Below are positions 33,063 through 42,890 of a DNA stretch of 64,000 nucleotides, one piece after another. The translations under genes were made by a program, and so were the position numbers. Each line of letters opens with the position of its first letter. Within the stretch, counting starts at the first letter, position 1. The stretch lies in the NCBI GenBank assembly GCA_035325995.1, contig DAOKYU010000003.1, forward strand, positions 62,001 to 126,000. The letters are read 5' to 3'. Below the pieces are notes generated by a model that was not told the origin of the DNA, searched no databases, and saw only the letters and a list, made by a program, of their open reading frames with translations. The stretch comes from Thermodesulfobacteriota bacterium (GTDB lineage Bacteria; Desulfobacterota_D; UBA1144; Nemesobacterales; UBA2774).

Positions 33063-34395
33063 CGGCCACCTCCTCGCCCCTTCTCTGCACCCTTATCTCC
33101 GTTATGCGTTTCCCCGAAATCTTGCTCACCTGGAACGTAACCGCGCCGTACGTGACGCTCTCTCCTTCCTTGGGAAACTTCCCGAACATGTCGAAGATGA
33201 ACCCGGCCACGGTCTCGTGGTCCTCCTCTAGCGGAAGGACGGACTGTTCGAGCCCCTCTCCGAGGCTGTCGAGCCCGCCGAACCTCAGCACCATGAAAAG
33301 GTACGTATCGTTAAACTCCTCTATCTTCATAGTGCCCGGTATGATGAACGCGTCCCCCTCGCTCCTCACGTCGCTTTTTTTCAAGACGCTCCTCTCGTCC
33401 TCTATCTCCCCGAAGAGCTCCTCCAGTATGTCCTCGAGCGTCACTATACCGTCGAACCGGCCGTACTCGTCGACGACTATGGCGATGTGATTCCTCTCGT
33501 GCTGAAATTCCTTCAGCAGGTCGAACGCCATCTTCGTCCTCGGGATGAAGTACGGGGGCCTTAAAAGGCTTCCGAGATTCCCCCCGCCGGAGAGCTCGGA
33601 CGTAAGGAGGTCCTTCGAATAGAGAACCCCTACGATATTGTCCTTGTCCCCGTCGTAAACGGGCGTCCTCGAAAAGCCCCTCTTCTTTATCTCGTATATG
33701 GCGTCCTTCCTCGCGGCGTCGAGCGGCAGGACGAAGCAGTCGACGCTCGGAGTCATCAGCTTGTACGCGGGGACCTCTTCCAGCTTAAAGAGGCTAATGA
33801 CGAGATTCATCTCCTCGTCCGTTATCACGCCCTCCTCGCTCCCTATGTCCACGAGCGCCCTCACTTCGTCCGTGGTAAAACCGTTTGTATGCTGATACTC
33901 CATCTTGCCGCCGAAGAGCCTCGTGAATCCCATCGAGAGGATCACCAGCACCCACCTTATCGGCGTTATCACGGTGTGAAAGAAATTAAGCGGATACGCG
34001 ACGAGCCTCGATATGATGCGGGGATACTTCACCCCGAGCGTCTTCGGGCCTATCTCTCCGAGCAAGAGAAGGCTCGGCGACGCTATCGCGATGGAAAGTA
34101 TGGTGATCGTATTTTCGGACATCCCCCCGAAGAGCCTGCTCACCGTTATCCCGATTACGCTCGCGTAAGCGACGTTCACCACCTCGTCCGCGAAAAGTAT
34201 CGTGACTATGAGCTTGTACGGCTCGTGAAGGAGCTTCTCTATATACTTCGAGCTCTTCTTCCCTTCCTTCCTCAGGCTTTCGAGCTGGTGCCGCCCGAGT
34301 GAGAATAAAGCGCCTTCAGACGTGCTGAAAAAGCCCGAGGCTATGAGAAGGAACACTATGAGAAAAAGATGATATGTCAGCGCAGCTTCGCCCAT
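33052..34395 (-). CDS. CNNM/CorC-family membrane protein with CBS domains (copy 2)
   Basis: A 447-residue paralogue of the next gene: DUF21 membrane domain (LIASGFFSTSEGALFSLGRH), CBS pair (LMTPSVDCFVLPLDAARKDA and FSRTPVYDGDKDNIVGVLYS) and a CorC domain (DEYGRFDGIVTLEDILEELF). The tandem arrangement suggests duplication or a heteromeric transporter. It starts at the base directly after thiL's stop and overlaps the downstream copy, so thiL and both copies form one operon. Confidence 0.9.
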   Translation of the reverse strand: MGEAALTYHLFLIVFLLIASGFFSTSEGALFSLGRHQLESLRKEGKKSSKYIEKLLHEPYKLIVTILFADEVVNVAYASVIGITVSRLFGGMSENTITILSIAIASPSLLLLGEIGPKTLGVKYPRIISRLVAYPLNFFHTVITPIRWVLVILSMGFTRLFGGKMEYQHTNGFTTDEVRALVDIGSEEGVITDEEMNLVISLFKLEEVPAYKLMTPSVDCFVLPLDAARKDAIYEIKKRGFSRTPVYDGDKDNIVGVLYSKDLLTSELSGGGNLGSLLRPPYFIPRTKMAFDLLKEFQHERNHIAIVVDEYGRFDGIVTLEDILEELFGEIEDERSVLKKSDVRSEGDAFIIPGTMKIEEFNDTYLFMVLRFGGLDSLGEGLEQSVLPLEEDHETVAGFIFDMFGKFPKEGESVTYGAVTFQVSKISGKRITEIRVQRRGEEVADVA

Positions 34396-35376
34396 TTAAC
34401 TTCCGGAATGAACAAAACCTCCGTCTTTCAAGGCTATCTCGTTGCCGCCCGAATCGGTTATCGTCAACGCGGCGTCATGCGAGACGTCCCCTATTTCGGT
34501 GATTTCTATGTTAAGCATATCGGATATTTTCTTTATTTCCCCGCGCCTTTCGGGGGGCGACGTGAAAAGCAGCTCGTAATCCTCGCCGCCCGAGAGCGCC
34601 GGGCCGTAAAAATCGTCCGTATACTCACCGGCGAGCGCGCGGTAATCGCCGGACAGCGGAATTCGCTCGACGCCGACCCTCGCGCCGACGCCGTGCGCTA
34701 CGGTTATGCGCGTAAGGTCGAGCGCGAGCCCGTCGCTCACGTCTATCATCGCCGTCGCCAGCTTCCCGTCGGCAAGCGCCTTGCCGAGCTCGAGACGCGG
34801 CTTCGGCCGAAGGTGCCTCTCGACGAGGCGGCCCTTCCCTTCCTTTCCGCCCTTCTTCAGTATCCCGAGCCCGAGGGCCGAATCCCCGAGCGTGCCGCTC
34901 ACGTATATCACGTCTCCGGGCGAGGCGCCCTTTCGAGTGACTACGCACTCCGGATCGACGAAGCCGAGGACCGTCATGTCGAGGAAAATCTTCTCCGATG
35001 AGCTCAGGTTCCCGCCAACGAGCCTGACGCCGAATTCCTCCTCGGCGGATTCGAAGCCGCGCATGAGCCCTTCGAGGAAAGCGCCGTCCTCGCGCTTCGT
35101 GTAGCCGAGCGAGGCGAGTATATATTTCGGCGCCCCGCCCATGGCGCCGACGTCGCTCACCGAGACGGCGACGGACTTGCGCGCGAGGTCTTCGGGGGAG
35201 ATGAGGGACCTTACGAAGTGAACGTCCTCCACCTGGCAGTCGGTCGTTACGAGGAGGAGCTTCCCGGGCTCCGTGCGGAGAGCCGCCGCGTCGTCGCCGA
35301 TCCCAACCTCTATGCCATTTCGACTGCCGGAGAAACGCTCGCCGATCAAACGGAGAGCGTCGAGCTCGTTTATCAT
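34396..35376 (-). CDS. thiL: Thiamine-monophosphate kinase
   Basis: The 326-residue enzyme makes thiamine diphosphate from the monophosphate with ATP. The metal and ATP motifs are present: GIGDDAAALRTEPGK near residue 26, TTDCQVEDVHF near 45, AVSVSDVGAMGG near 72, and VSGTLGDSALG near 155. The C-terminal SGGEDYELLFT completes the AIR-synthase fold. Length matches the family. It is the first gene of the unit with two CNNM/CorC genes. Confidence 0.94.
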   Translation of the reverse strand: MINELDALRLIGERFSGSRNGIEVGIGDDAAALRTEPGKLLLVTTDCQVEDVHFVRSLISPEDLARKSVAVSVSDVGAMGGAPKYILASLGYTKREDGAFLEGLMRGFESAEEEFGVRLVGGNLSSSEKIFLDMTVLGFVDPECVVTRKGASPGDVIYVSGTLGDSALGLGILKKGGKEGKGRLVERHLRPKPRLELGKALADGKLATAMIDVSDGLALDLTRITVAHGVGARVGVERIPLSGDYRALAGEYTDDFYGPALSGGEDYELLFTSPPERRGEIKKISDMLNIEITEIGDVSHDAALTITDSGGNEIALKDGGFVHSGS

Positions 35377-35592
35377 TTCAGATCAAAGTCCGGGGGCAAA
35401 TATACTCGATCGAATAATCCGGAATTTATAGTAATGTCTTCAGGAGATGTTTTAACGGAATTCTGATTTCGGCCGCACAAATGGGGATCAGGGTCTTTCA
35501 TAATTCGCTATCATTTAAATAATTACTTCGCATGAGTCGAATTAAAGTTTAGGATATTCGCTATAACATGTCAACCTGAAACGGATGCCGAA

Positions 35593-37125
35593 GTGACGCC
35601 CTGGTCCCATTTTTCGAGACTGACCCTCGCGGCCCTGATCCTGCTTTGCGTGAAGCTCGCGCTGGCCCTCTATCTCTACAGTCTCGGTTTTCTGAGCCTC
35701 TCGGCGGACGAGTACTCGCGCGGGATGACGGCCGCGAGATGGGCGCTCGACGGGGACCTCCCGCTCGGAATATACATGAACGCGTGGCTCCCCTTCGAGG
35801 CTTACGTCAACGGGCTCGCGCTCAAGGCGTGGGGCGACGTCATCTGGACCCCCCGCATAACGGTATTCATCTTCTCCTGCGTCCTCCTCGTTTATTTCCT
35901 CAAGCTCGTCCAATACCTTTTCAGATCGCTCGTCGCAACGATCACGGCCGGCCTCCTTCTCGTCTTCACACCCTGGTTCGTCTGGCTCAGCGGAACGCCC
36001 ATGCTCGACGTCTACTACCTCGCGCCGTTCGTCGCGGGGCTTTACTACGTTGCGAAGTGGATGGAGGAAAGACGCGGCGCTTTCCTCCTCGCGGGAGGAT
36101 TCCTTTTCTTCCTCTCGACCGGCTTTCACAGCCAGGCGTGGATTCTCGTAAACGCGGCGAATATTTTCATCGCGGGCTTCGCCGTCCGCTCCATAAGGGA
36201 GAGGAGCTGGAGAGCCGTTTCAGAGCTCGCCGGTTTCTTTCTCCTGGGCAATCTCTTCATCATTATCTATCTGCCTATCGAGCACGCCGTCACGGGCGAA
36301 TGGCTCTACATGTTCAGGGACCACGCGGCGAGAACCCTCCCCTACTACGCCGACTACGACGTCTCCCTCTGGAAGAAGCTCACCTACTACCCCCGGCTCG
36401 TGTACCATTCCGCAAACTGGCTGATGTGGCTCTTCTTCCCCGTGGGTATACTTGCGGCCCTGAGAGCGCGGCCAAGGGCCGCCGTGCTACTATTACCGCT
36501 CGCCGTCGGTATCGTCTCCCTGGCAGTCTATTCGGTCTACAACGTCTTCTCCGTCCCGGCGTCCGCCGCGCCCGGGCGCTATGGCCTCCCGTTCTTCATA
36601 CTCTTCGCCCCCTATTCCTCCCTCGGCATTTACACCGTCTCCTTCCTCGATCTCCGCGCGCCGGTTTCGTGGCTCCTTCGCGGCGCGGCGGCGGCGCTCG
36701 TCGGCTATCTCTTGTGGACGAGCTTCCTCCAGCTGCCCGATTACGAAACGAAGAACGCTCGCGAGGCGGTGAACGTCGGCCTCTTCGTCAGGGACGCGAT
36801 GGACGGAAAATGGCCAGGCGGCGACGGCACGATAATGATCGAGCGCGCGTACTGGGACTTCCTCTATATAAGGCTCGCAGTGGAACACTTCGCCCTCGTT
36901 CGTTTCGACAGGCCCGTTACCGACGAGTACGCCGGCACGCCGTCCGACCTTCTCTCCATGAGCGACGCCGAAATACTCGCCCGCGTGAAAAAAGAGAAGA
37001 CGAGGTTCATAATCGTGAGGGATTCCGCGCTCAGGGAAAGGCTCTCACGGCTCGGCTTTTTGCGAATTGCGAGGGATTCAGACGAATGGGCCGCCTTCGA
37101 AGTCGGCCCGGGCGTGACGCGATAG
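35593..37125 (+). CDS. GT39/ArnT-like polytopic glycosyltransferase
   Basis: A 510-residue membrane protein with about ten hydrophobic segments and a large soluble C-terminal domain. The acidic motif LSADEYSRG near residue 38 sits in the first periplasmic loop, where GT-C enzymes (dolichyl/undecaprenyl-phosphate sugar transferases, PMT_2 or ArnT) hold their catalytic Asp. LVFTPWFVWLSGTPMLDVYY and STGFHSQAW fit the PMT_2 pattern. The start is a GTG. The lipid-linked sugar donor and acceptor are unknown. A second long frame here is a shadow in another phase. Confidence 0.7.
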   Translation: MTPWSHFSRLTLAALILLCVKLALALYLYSLGFLSLSADEYSRGMTAARWALDGDLPLGIYMNAWLPFEAYVNGLALKAWGDVIWTPRITVFIFSCVLLVYFLKLVQYLFRSLVATITAGLLLVFTPWFVWLSGTPMLDVYYLAPFVAGLYYVAKWMEERRGAFLLAGGFLFFLSTGFHSQAWILVNAANIFIAGFAVRSIRERSWRAVSELAGFFLLGNLFIIIYLPIEHAVTGEWLYMFRDHAARTLPYYADYDVSLWKKLTYYPRLVYHSANWLMWLFFPVGILAALRARPRAAVLLLPLAVGIVSLAVYSVYNVFSVPASAAPGRYGLPFFILFAPYSSLGIYTVSFLDLRAPVSWLLRGAAAALVGYLLWTSFLQLPDYETKNAREAVNVGLFVRDAMDGKWPGGDGTIMIERAYWDFLYIRLAVEHFALVRFDRPVTDEYAGTPSDLLSMSDAEILARVKKEKTRFIIVRDSALRERLSRLGFLRIARDSDEWAAFEVGPGVTR

Positions 37126-37655
37126 GTCTTATCGCCCCTCTATCCCTTGAGGGAACGGATGCGAACGAGTGAGCATTCAGACGTCCCGGCCCGACTGCAG
37201 AGAAGCCCGTCCGGTACCGGTCGAAAGTGACCACAGCTAAAACCGGGTCAAGGGTGAGAGTGTACCTTAAAACAAATCAATCCAGGTCTGTCATTCCCAA
37301 CGATTTCGAGCAAGCGAGGAATCGGACACCCCGACCTTGAAGTGCAAACGCTTATCCAGTACCGCTCGAAATCTGCCTTCTTTAGTATCATGCTTTTACT
37401 TGTCGCGGCGAAGCCGGGTCGGGAATCCAGCCTTTGCTTTTGGCTTTCATCCCCCTTAGAAAAAGGGGGGAACGTAGGGGGGATTTAATCTGCCATTCCT
37501 GCGCTTGTCGCGGCGAAGCTTTGCGTAGCCGGAGGGGTCTGGGGGGATTTAGGCTAGATTCAGAATCTACTCTGTTACCAGGCCCATTCCGTCACTGCGA
37601 GGGTGCTTCGCACCCCGCTGCAATTACCGCTAAAATCGCCGGCTCGTAACGGCGG
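37126..37655. repeat. Intergenic region made of short repeat fragments
   Basis: This 530-base gap has no gene. It contains a 16-base direct repeat CTTGTCGCGGCGAAGC at 37399-37414 and 37504-37519, two GGGGGGATTTA units after runs of G (about 37475 and 37540), and one TCATTCCCAACGATTTCGAG unit near 37290 followed by CAAGCGAGGAATC. These look like dispersed intergenic repeats, as seen in many GC-rich genomes. Confidence 0.55.
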
Positions 37656-40600
37656 CTACCGCCCGGCGTAATTCTCCTCCGCGCCCTTCCTACGGAGCCG
37701 TGAGAGCGAGAGGCTCGGGATATAGGTCTGTAGCCTGTCCATGTATACGTAAAAGACGGGCGTCAGGTAAAGCGTGATAAGCTGCGAGAAGAGTAATCCG
37801 CCCACGACGGTAAGACCGAGCGGCTGGCGCGACTCCGCTCCCGCGCCGTGGCCCAGCGCGAGCGGCACCGCACCGAGAAGAGCGGCCATCGTCGTCATCA
37901 TGATCGGGCGGAACCTTATGAGGCACCCCTGGTATATAGCCTCCACGGGGCTCTTGCCCTCCTTTCTCTGGGCTTCGAGAGCGAAGTCTATCTGCATAAT
38001 GGCGTTTTTCTTCACGATGCCTATGAGCATGATGAGACCGACGAACGCGTACACGTTGAGCTCTATCCCGAAAATAAGGAGAACTACAAGCGCCCCGAAC
38101 CCGGCCGAAGGAAGGCCCGAGAGAATCGTTATCGGGTGGATGAAGCTCTCGTACAGGATTCCGAGTATGATGTAAATTACGAGTATGGAGAAGACGAGAA
38201 GGAGCCCGAGCCCCTTGAGCGACCTCTGAAACTCCTGCGCCACGCCCTGGTAATTAGTGCTCATGTTCGCGGGCAGCGTCTCCTCGACTATCCTGTCGAT
38301 TTTGCCGACGGCCTGGCTGAGCGACACGCCCGTCGTAAGGTTAAAAGATATCGTGACGGCCGGGAACTGGCCGTAATGGTTTATGGTCTTTGGGCCGATG
38401 TTCTCGGTGAACCTGGCGACGGTATCGAGGGGTATCAGGCTTCCGCTCGACGACTTCACGTATAGTCTCGAAAGGGCGTTTATGTCGTCCTGGTACTCGG
38501 GCTTCAATTCCATGATGACCTGGAACTGGTTCGTCGGCGTGTATATGGTGGATACCCACCTGTCGCCGTAGGCGTTATAGAGCGTGTTCTCGATCTCCGC
38601 GGCCGTAACGCCGTGGGCCGACGCCTTGTCCCTCATTATTTCTACGTTCACCTGGGGGTTCGCGATCTCGAGGTCGCTCGTAACGTCCTTGAGCTCGGGG
38701 AGCTCGCTCATCTTCGATTCGAGTATCGGAACGTACTCGTAGAGCTCTTCCATGTCCGGGCTCTGTATCGTGAACTGGTAGAGGCTCTTCGTAAGCTGTC
38801 CGCCTATCCTTATCTCGGGCTGGTCCTGCATGAACGCGCTCACACCGGGTATCTCCGCGAGCTTCGGCCGAAGCTCGTCTATTATTTCGAACGAGCTCGG
38901 CCTTTCGTCCCTGGGCACTAAGCGGAGGAACATCCTGCCTTGGTTGGTCCCGGTGGTCCCGCCGCCCCCGCCGACCCTCGAAAAGAATCTGTCGATGTAA
39001 GGGCTCTCCATTATGACGTCGCTTACCTGCCGCTGGTATTCGACCATCTTCTCGAAGGATGTCCCCTGCGGGGCCTCGGTCATCGTGAATATCGAGCCCT
39101 GGTCCTCGTTCGGCAGAAATCCCTTCGGGATTATCACGAAGAGGTAAACAGTGACTACGAGTATGAGAACGTTCAGCATAAGAAACATGAACCGGTGCTT
39201 GAGCACGAGCCCGAGGCTCCATTCGTACGCCCCGAACATGCCGTCGAAAAAGCGCTCGACGGCGTTATAAAGCCGTCCGTGCTTCTTGCCCGATTCCGGT
39301 TTCAAAAACCTGCTGCAAAGCATCGGGGTCAGGGTGAGCGAAACGACCCCGGAAATGAGAATCGCGGCGGTAATGGATACCGCGAACTCCTTGAAGAGCC
39401 TGCCGATAACCCCGCCCATAAGGAGCACCGGTATGAATACGGCCGCGAGGGACAGCGTCATCGACACGAGGGTGAAGCTTATCTCCTTCGAGCCGTCGAG
39501 GGCCGCCTGGAGGGGCTTTTTCCCCATCTCCATGTGCCTCACGATATTTTCGAGCATGACTATGGCGTCGTCCACGACGAACCCTATGGCCAGGATGAGC
39601 GCCATCATCGAAATGTTGTTCAGGCTGAAGCCGCAGAGATACATCACTATGAAGGTGCCGACGATAGAAAGCGGGAGCGCGAGGCTCGGTATTATAGTGG
39701 CCGAAACGTTCCGTATGAAGAGGAATATAACCATCACGACGAGCCCGAGAGTGAGCGCCATGGTGAAGTTGACCTCGTCCATCGACTCCCTTATAGACTG
39801 CGAGCGGTCGTAATGAAGGGTAAGGTTGACGGACGGGGGTATATAGTCCTTCAGCGTGGGTATCACGGCTTTTACGGCGTCCGCGACGGCTACGGTATTC
39901 GTCCCCGGCTGGCGCTGGATAGCGAGGATCACGGCCCTCTCGCTTGAATTCTTGTTTACAAACCACGCGGCGTTCTTGTCGTCCTCGACGCTGTCCATAA
40001 CGTTCCCGAGCTCTTTCAAACGGACTGGAGAGCCGTCGCGGTAAGCGACTATGACATCCCTGTACGCCTCGGCGTTGTGGAGCTGCCCCGTGGCCAGTAT
40101 GGTGTAGGACTTGTCCGGGCCGTAGAGCGAGCCCGTCGGCATGTTTACGTTAGACGCGTTGACGGCCGCCTCGACCTCGTTTATCCCTATCCCCTTGCTG
40201 CTGAGCGCGTTGGGGTCGAGCTGTATGCGGACCGCGTATTTCTTCGAGCCGAATATCTGCACCTGGGCGACACCGCTCACCATCGAAATACGCTGGGCCA
40301 GTATGGTGTCGGCGTACTCCGTAAGCTCCCAGGGCTGGAGCGTCGGCGACGTCACCGCGTAATACAGTATCGGCTGGTCGGCCGGGTTTACTTTCCTGTA
40401 AGTGGGCGGCTCCGGCATGTCCCGCGGCAGGAGCCGGCTCGCCCGCGCTATGGCGGTCTGGACGTCCTGCGCCGCCGCGTCGAGCTGCCTTTCGAGATTA
40501 AACTGTATCGTTATCTGCGTCGAGCCGAGCGAGCTGACGGACGTCATCGAGTCTATGCCCTCTATTGTCGAGAACTGCCGTTCGAGCGGCGTCGCGACAG

Positions 40601-40790
40601 TGGACGACATTGTTTCGGGGCTCGCCCCCGCGAGGCTCGCCGAAACGAGTATGGTAGGGAAATCCACGTTCGGGAGGTCGCTCACCGGAAGGGCCCTGTA
40701 GCCGATTATGCCGAACAGGAGTATGGCGGCCATAAGGAGCGACGTCATAACAGGACGCCTGATGAATATTCCGGAAAGGTTCAAGGGCAA
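37656..40790 (-). CDS. RND-family multidrug efflux pump, MdtB/C-AcrB type
   Basis: A 1044-residue inner-membrane pump with twelve transmembrane helices and two periplasmic porter loops. Helix 4 carries the proton-relay Asp pair in GFVVDDAIVMLENI near residue 405. RRPVMTSLLMAAILLFGIIG at the N terminus and GIVKKNAIMQIDFALE near 940 are hallmarks of the hydrophobe/amphiphile (HAE1) class. It drives drugs or other amphiphiles from periplasm or membrane out of the cell with the adaptor encoded 34 bases upstream. No TolC-type outer-membrane gene is present. Substrates cannot be read from the sequence. Confidence 0.95.
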   Translation of the reverse strand: MPLNLSGIFIRRPVMTSLLMAAILLFGIIGYRALPVSDLPNVDFPTILVSASLAGASPETMSSTVATPLERQFSTIEGIDSMTSVSSLGSTQITIQFNLERQLDAAAQDVQTAIARASRLLPRDMPEPPTYRKVNPADQPILYYAVTSPTLQPWELTEYADTILAQRISMVSGVAQVQIFGSKKYAVRIQLDPNALSSKGIGINEVEAAVNASNVNMPTGSLYGPDKSYTILATGQLHNAEAYRDVIVAYRDGSPVRLKELGNVMDSVEDDKNAAWFVNKNSSERAVILAIQRQPGTNTVAVADAVKAVIPTLKDYIPPSVNLTLHYDRSQSIRESMDEVNFTMALTLGLVVMVIFLFIRNVSATIIPSLALPLSIVGTFIVMYLCGFSLNNISMMALILAIGFVVDDAIVMLENIVRHMEMGKKPLQAALDGSKEISFTLVSMTLSLAAVFIPVLLMGGVIGRLFKEFAVSITAAILISGVVSLTLTPMLCSRFLKPESGKKHGRLYNAVERFFDGMFGAYEWSLGLVLKHRFMFLMLNVLILVVTVYLFVIIPKGFLPNEDQGSIFTMTEAPQGTSFEKMVEYQRQVSDVIMESPYIDRFFSRVGGGGGTTGTNQGRMFLRLVPRDERPSSFEIIDELRPKLAEIPGVSAFMQDQPEIRIGGQLTKSLYQFTIQSPDMEELYEYVPILESKMSELPELKDVTSDLEIANPQVNVEIMRDKASAHGVTAAEIENTLYNAYGDRWVSTIYTPTNQFQVIMELKPEYQDDINALSRLYVKSSSGSLIPLDTVARFTENIGPKTINHYGQFPAVTISFNLTTGVSLSQAVGKIDRIVEETLPANMSTNYQGVAQEFQRSLKGLGLLLVFSILVIYIILGILYESFIHPITILSGLPSAGFGALVVLLIFGIELNVYAFVGLIMLIGIVKKNAIMQIDFALEAQRKEGKSPVEAIYQGCLIRFRPIMMTTMAALLGAVPLALGHGAGAESRQPLGLTVVGGLLFSQLITLYLTPVFYVYMDRLQTYIPSLSLSRLRRKGAEENYAGR

Positions 40791-40824
40791 GCTACCTCGT
40801 TGTACGTGATCCTGCGATTACAGG

Positions 40825-42063
40825 CTACTTCATGCTTACGTCCGAGCCGTCCCGCGAAAGGACTTCCGGACTGTCGTTAACCCTGACCTTCATCCCCGTG
40901 ACGAGCCTCAGCTGGCCCTCGGTGACGACGATCTCACCGGGTTTCAGCCCCTTCGTGATGACGACCTCCCTGTCCACCCTCGCGCCCGGGACGACAGGAC
41001 GCGACTCGACGGTGGAATCGGGCTTCACGACAAAAACGTAATCCCCGCTCTGGCCCGACTGGACGGCGCGCGCGGGCACGACGGTCACGTCCTCCTGCGT
41101 CGTGAGGTTAAGGGATACGTTCACGAACTTCCCCGGCCACAGCGCCTCGTCGTCGTTTTCGAATACGGCCTTTAGCCTCACGGTTCCCGTCGATTCGTTC
41201 ACCCTGTTGTCTATGAAGCTGAGCGTCCCTTCGGCCGGGGGCCTGTCGCCCGGGCTCACGCCGACAGCCTCCGTATCCTTATCCATCGCCGCACTCCCGC
41301 CGTCCTTCCGGCTGGTATAGGGTATGGTAGCGTAAACCTTGAGATCGCCCGAGGCCGCGAGGTATTCGCGAATGAGCGCCAGAAAATGCTCGGGGACGGA
41401 GAAATCGACGAACACGGGCTTTGTCTGGTTTATAACAGCCAGGAGGGTCGTGCGGGTTTCGACTGTATTGCCCTCGTGAACGAGTATCTCGCCTATGCGC
41501 CCGTCAATCGGCGAGCGTATCGAGCAATACTCGAGCTCAAGCTTCGCGTTAGCGACTGCGGACCTGTCGGCGTTGACGGACGCCTTGAGGGATTCGAACT
41601 CCGCCTTCACCTGGTCGTACTGCTGGGCCGATACGACCCCTTTGTTTATAAGGTCCTCGTATCTTACGGCGTTCTGCTCCGCGTTCTTCATCATTGCGGT
41701 ATTGCGGGCCATGTTGGCCTCCGCCTGCCGGAGCGCGTTTTCATAGGGTCTCGGGTCGATTAGAAAAAGAAGGTCGCCGCTTTTAACGTTCTCGCCTTCC
41801 TTGAAGTAAACGCGGGAGAGCTGCCCCTCGACCTGGGGCTTTATCTCGACGGTCGAGTACGGCTCCACGTTTCCTATGGCGCTCAGCCTTACGGGGACGT
41901 CCTTGCTCGTAGCGCGGGCGACCGTCACGGGCACCCCTTCACCCTGTCCCCCGCCCGGGGAGCCCTCCGCCTTCGAGTCTCCTCTGTCGCATGAAAGGGA
42001 CAAGACCAGCGCCACTAACGAAGTGAAAAAAAGGAGACCGCTTCGCCTGAAAACGCGGGGCAT
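40825..42063 (-). CDS. RND periplasmic adaptor, MdtA-like lipoprotein
   Basis: The start at 42063 is supported by GGGAGG nine bases upstream; a frame reaching 42150 would add 29 residues without a ribosome site. The 412-residue protein has a signal with a lipobox (VLSLSC), a lipoyl domain (VEPYSTVEIKPQVEGQLSRV), a helical hairpin of about 80 residues, a barrel domain (RSPIDGRIGEILVHEGNTV) and a membrane-proximal domain (VTEGQLRLVTGMKV). It bridges the pump and an outer-membrane channel. It is upstream of the pump gene in the same operon. Confidence 0.92.
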   Translation of the reverse strand: MPRVFRRSGLLFFTSLVALVLSLSCDRGDSKAEGSPGGGQGEGVPVTVARATSKDVPVRLSAIGNVEPYSTVEIKPQVEGQLSRVYFKEGENVKSGDLLFLIDPRPYENALRQAEANMARNTAMMKNAEQNAVRYEDLINKGVVSAQQYDQVKAEFESLKASVNADRSAVANAKLELEYCSIRSPIDGRIGEILVHEGNTVETRTTLLAVINQTKPVFVDFSVPEHFLALIREYLAASGDLKVYATIPYTSRKDGGSAAMDKDTEAVGVSPGDRPPAEGTLSFIDNRVNESTGTVRLKAVFENDDEALWPGKFVNVSLNLTTQEDVTVVPARAVQSGQSGDYVFVVKPDSTVESRPVVPGARVDREVVITKGLKPGEIVVTEGQLRLVTGMKVRVNDSPEVLSRDGSDVSMK

Positions 42064-42466
42064 CCGGGTTTTCCTCCCGTGATCGCGTGCAAATTCCTCG
42101 TTATCCATTTTATAATCTGAAATCTCGGCCTCGCCGCGCATCCCGGACAATGGGCGTAGGGACTTTCCTTCCGCCGTGCCCGACCCGCCGGGAGCCTTAA
42201 GCCACTGGTATGATTAACATTCTCATACAGGCGTCGGCAAACCTGCCCGCTGTAAGTAATTGCTTACCAAGACTAGATAAAACTGCATCACAATCCGCGC
42301 GAAGTCAATTAATTTGTCGTTAACCCCCGCGCCGGAATCCATAAGCACCGGCTGTATTTTTTTCGATTCAGCCGCGCGTAACTCTGCGCCGCCGCGCCTC
42401 CCCGAAGGCGGAAATGAATCCGGACCGTACGAATACTATTGACAGTTCGGAATATTGCGATATATT
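42064..42466. other. Divergent control region of the efflux and sulfide operons
   Basis: A 403-base gap. It contains an inverted repeat GTATGA-N9-TCATAC at 42208-42228, which could be an operator for the efflux genes, and the ArsR-type promoter at its right end. No gene is supported here. Confidence 0.45.
42439..42466 (+). promoter_or_regulatory. Promoter and operator of the sulfide-operon repressor
   Basis: TTGACA (42439-42444), 16-base spacer and TATATT (42461-42466) form a good sigma-70 promoter. A 17-base element GGAATATTGCGATATAT (42449-42465) covers spacer and -10. It recurs with one base changed at 42833-42849, so it is the probable repressor site. Confidence 0.7.
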
Positions 42467-42472
42467 ATGAAC

Positions 42473-42805
42473 ATGGAAAACATAACTTCACAAAATGCGG
42501 ACTTTCCGCGCCTGACCGGTCTCGATTCGCTGGCGCAGGCCGCCGAATGCCTCCGTGTGCTTGCCCACCCCCATCGCCTGAGGATGATCCAGATGATGCT
42601 GGCCGGCAGGTTTACGGTAGGTGAGCTCGCCCATGCGTGCGAGCTGCCGACGGCAATGGCTTCGGAGCATCTTCGCCTGATGCAGCGCTGCGGCTTTCTA
42701 AGCAGCGAAAAGGAGGGCAGGAAGGTGTTCTACCGCGTATCCGACCCTCACATTAAAAACCTCATGAAGTGCGTCGAGGAGCGCTGCGGGGAGGCCCTCG
42801 CGTGA
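42473..42805 (+). CDS. ArsR-family regulator, BigR/SqrR-like
   Basis: The 110-residue protein has the ArsR winged helix: AECLRVLAHPHRLRMIQMML, GELAHACELPTAMASEHLRL and GFLSSEKEGRKVFYRVSD. Several Cys (AEC, HAC, QRC and two near the C terminus) could sense persulfide, as in BigR/SqrR. The -10 box ends six bases before the ATG at 42473, which would make the message nearly leaderless; an ATG at 42467 is the alternative. It heads a rhodanese, persulfide dioxygenase and TauE operon, the known BigR set. The sensing role is inferred from context. Confidence 0.85.
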   Translation: MENITSQNADFPRLTGLDSLAQAAECLRVLAHPHRLRMIQMMLAGRFTVGELAHACELPTAMASEHLRLMQRCGFLSSEKEGRKVFYRVSDPHIKNLMKCVEERCGEALA

Positions 42806-42832
42806 AGGGATATTTTTTTGCCGTAATATTCG

Positions 42833-42849
42833 GGAATATTCCGATATAT
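42833..42849. promoter_or_regulatory. Second copy of the ArsR operator, before the rhodanese gene
   Basis: GGAATATTCCGATATAT differs from the copy at 42449-42465 by one base. It lies about 40 bases upstream of the rhodanese start, so the repressor probably also controls an internal promoter. Confidence 0.65.
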
Positions 42850-42890
42850 CGACTAATCAGCAACCAAACGATGTTCGAAAGGAGAACGAA

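Noticed and set aside
35646..37172. A 508-codon open frame on the plus strand inside the GT39-like gene
   Set aside because: It is very rich in Arg and Pro with no hydrophobic helices and shows the composition of a shadow frame; the overlapping frame encodes a coherent membrane protein.
37399..37519. A possible CRISPR array
   Set aside because: Only two copies of a 16-base unit are present with unequal surroundings, and no cas gene is in the window.
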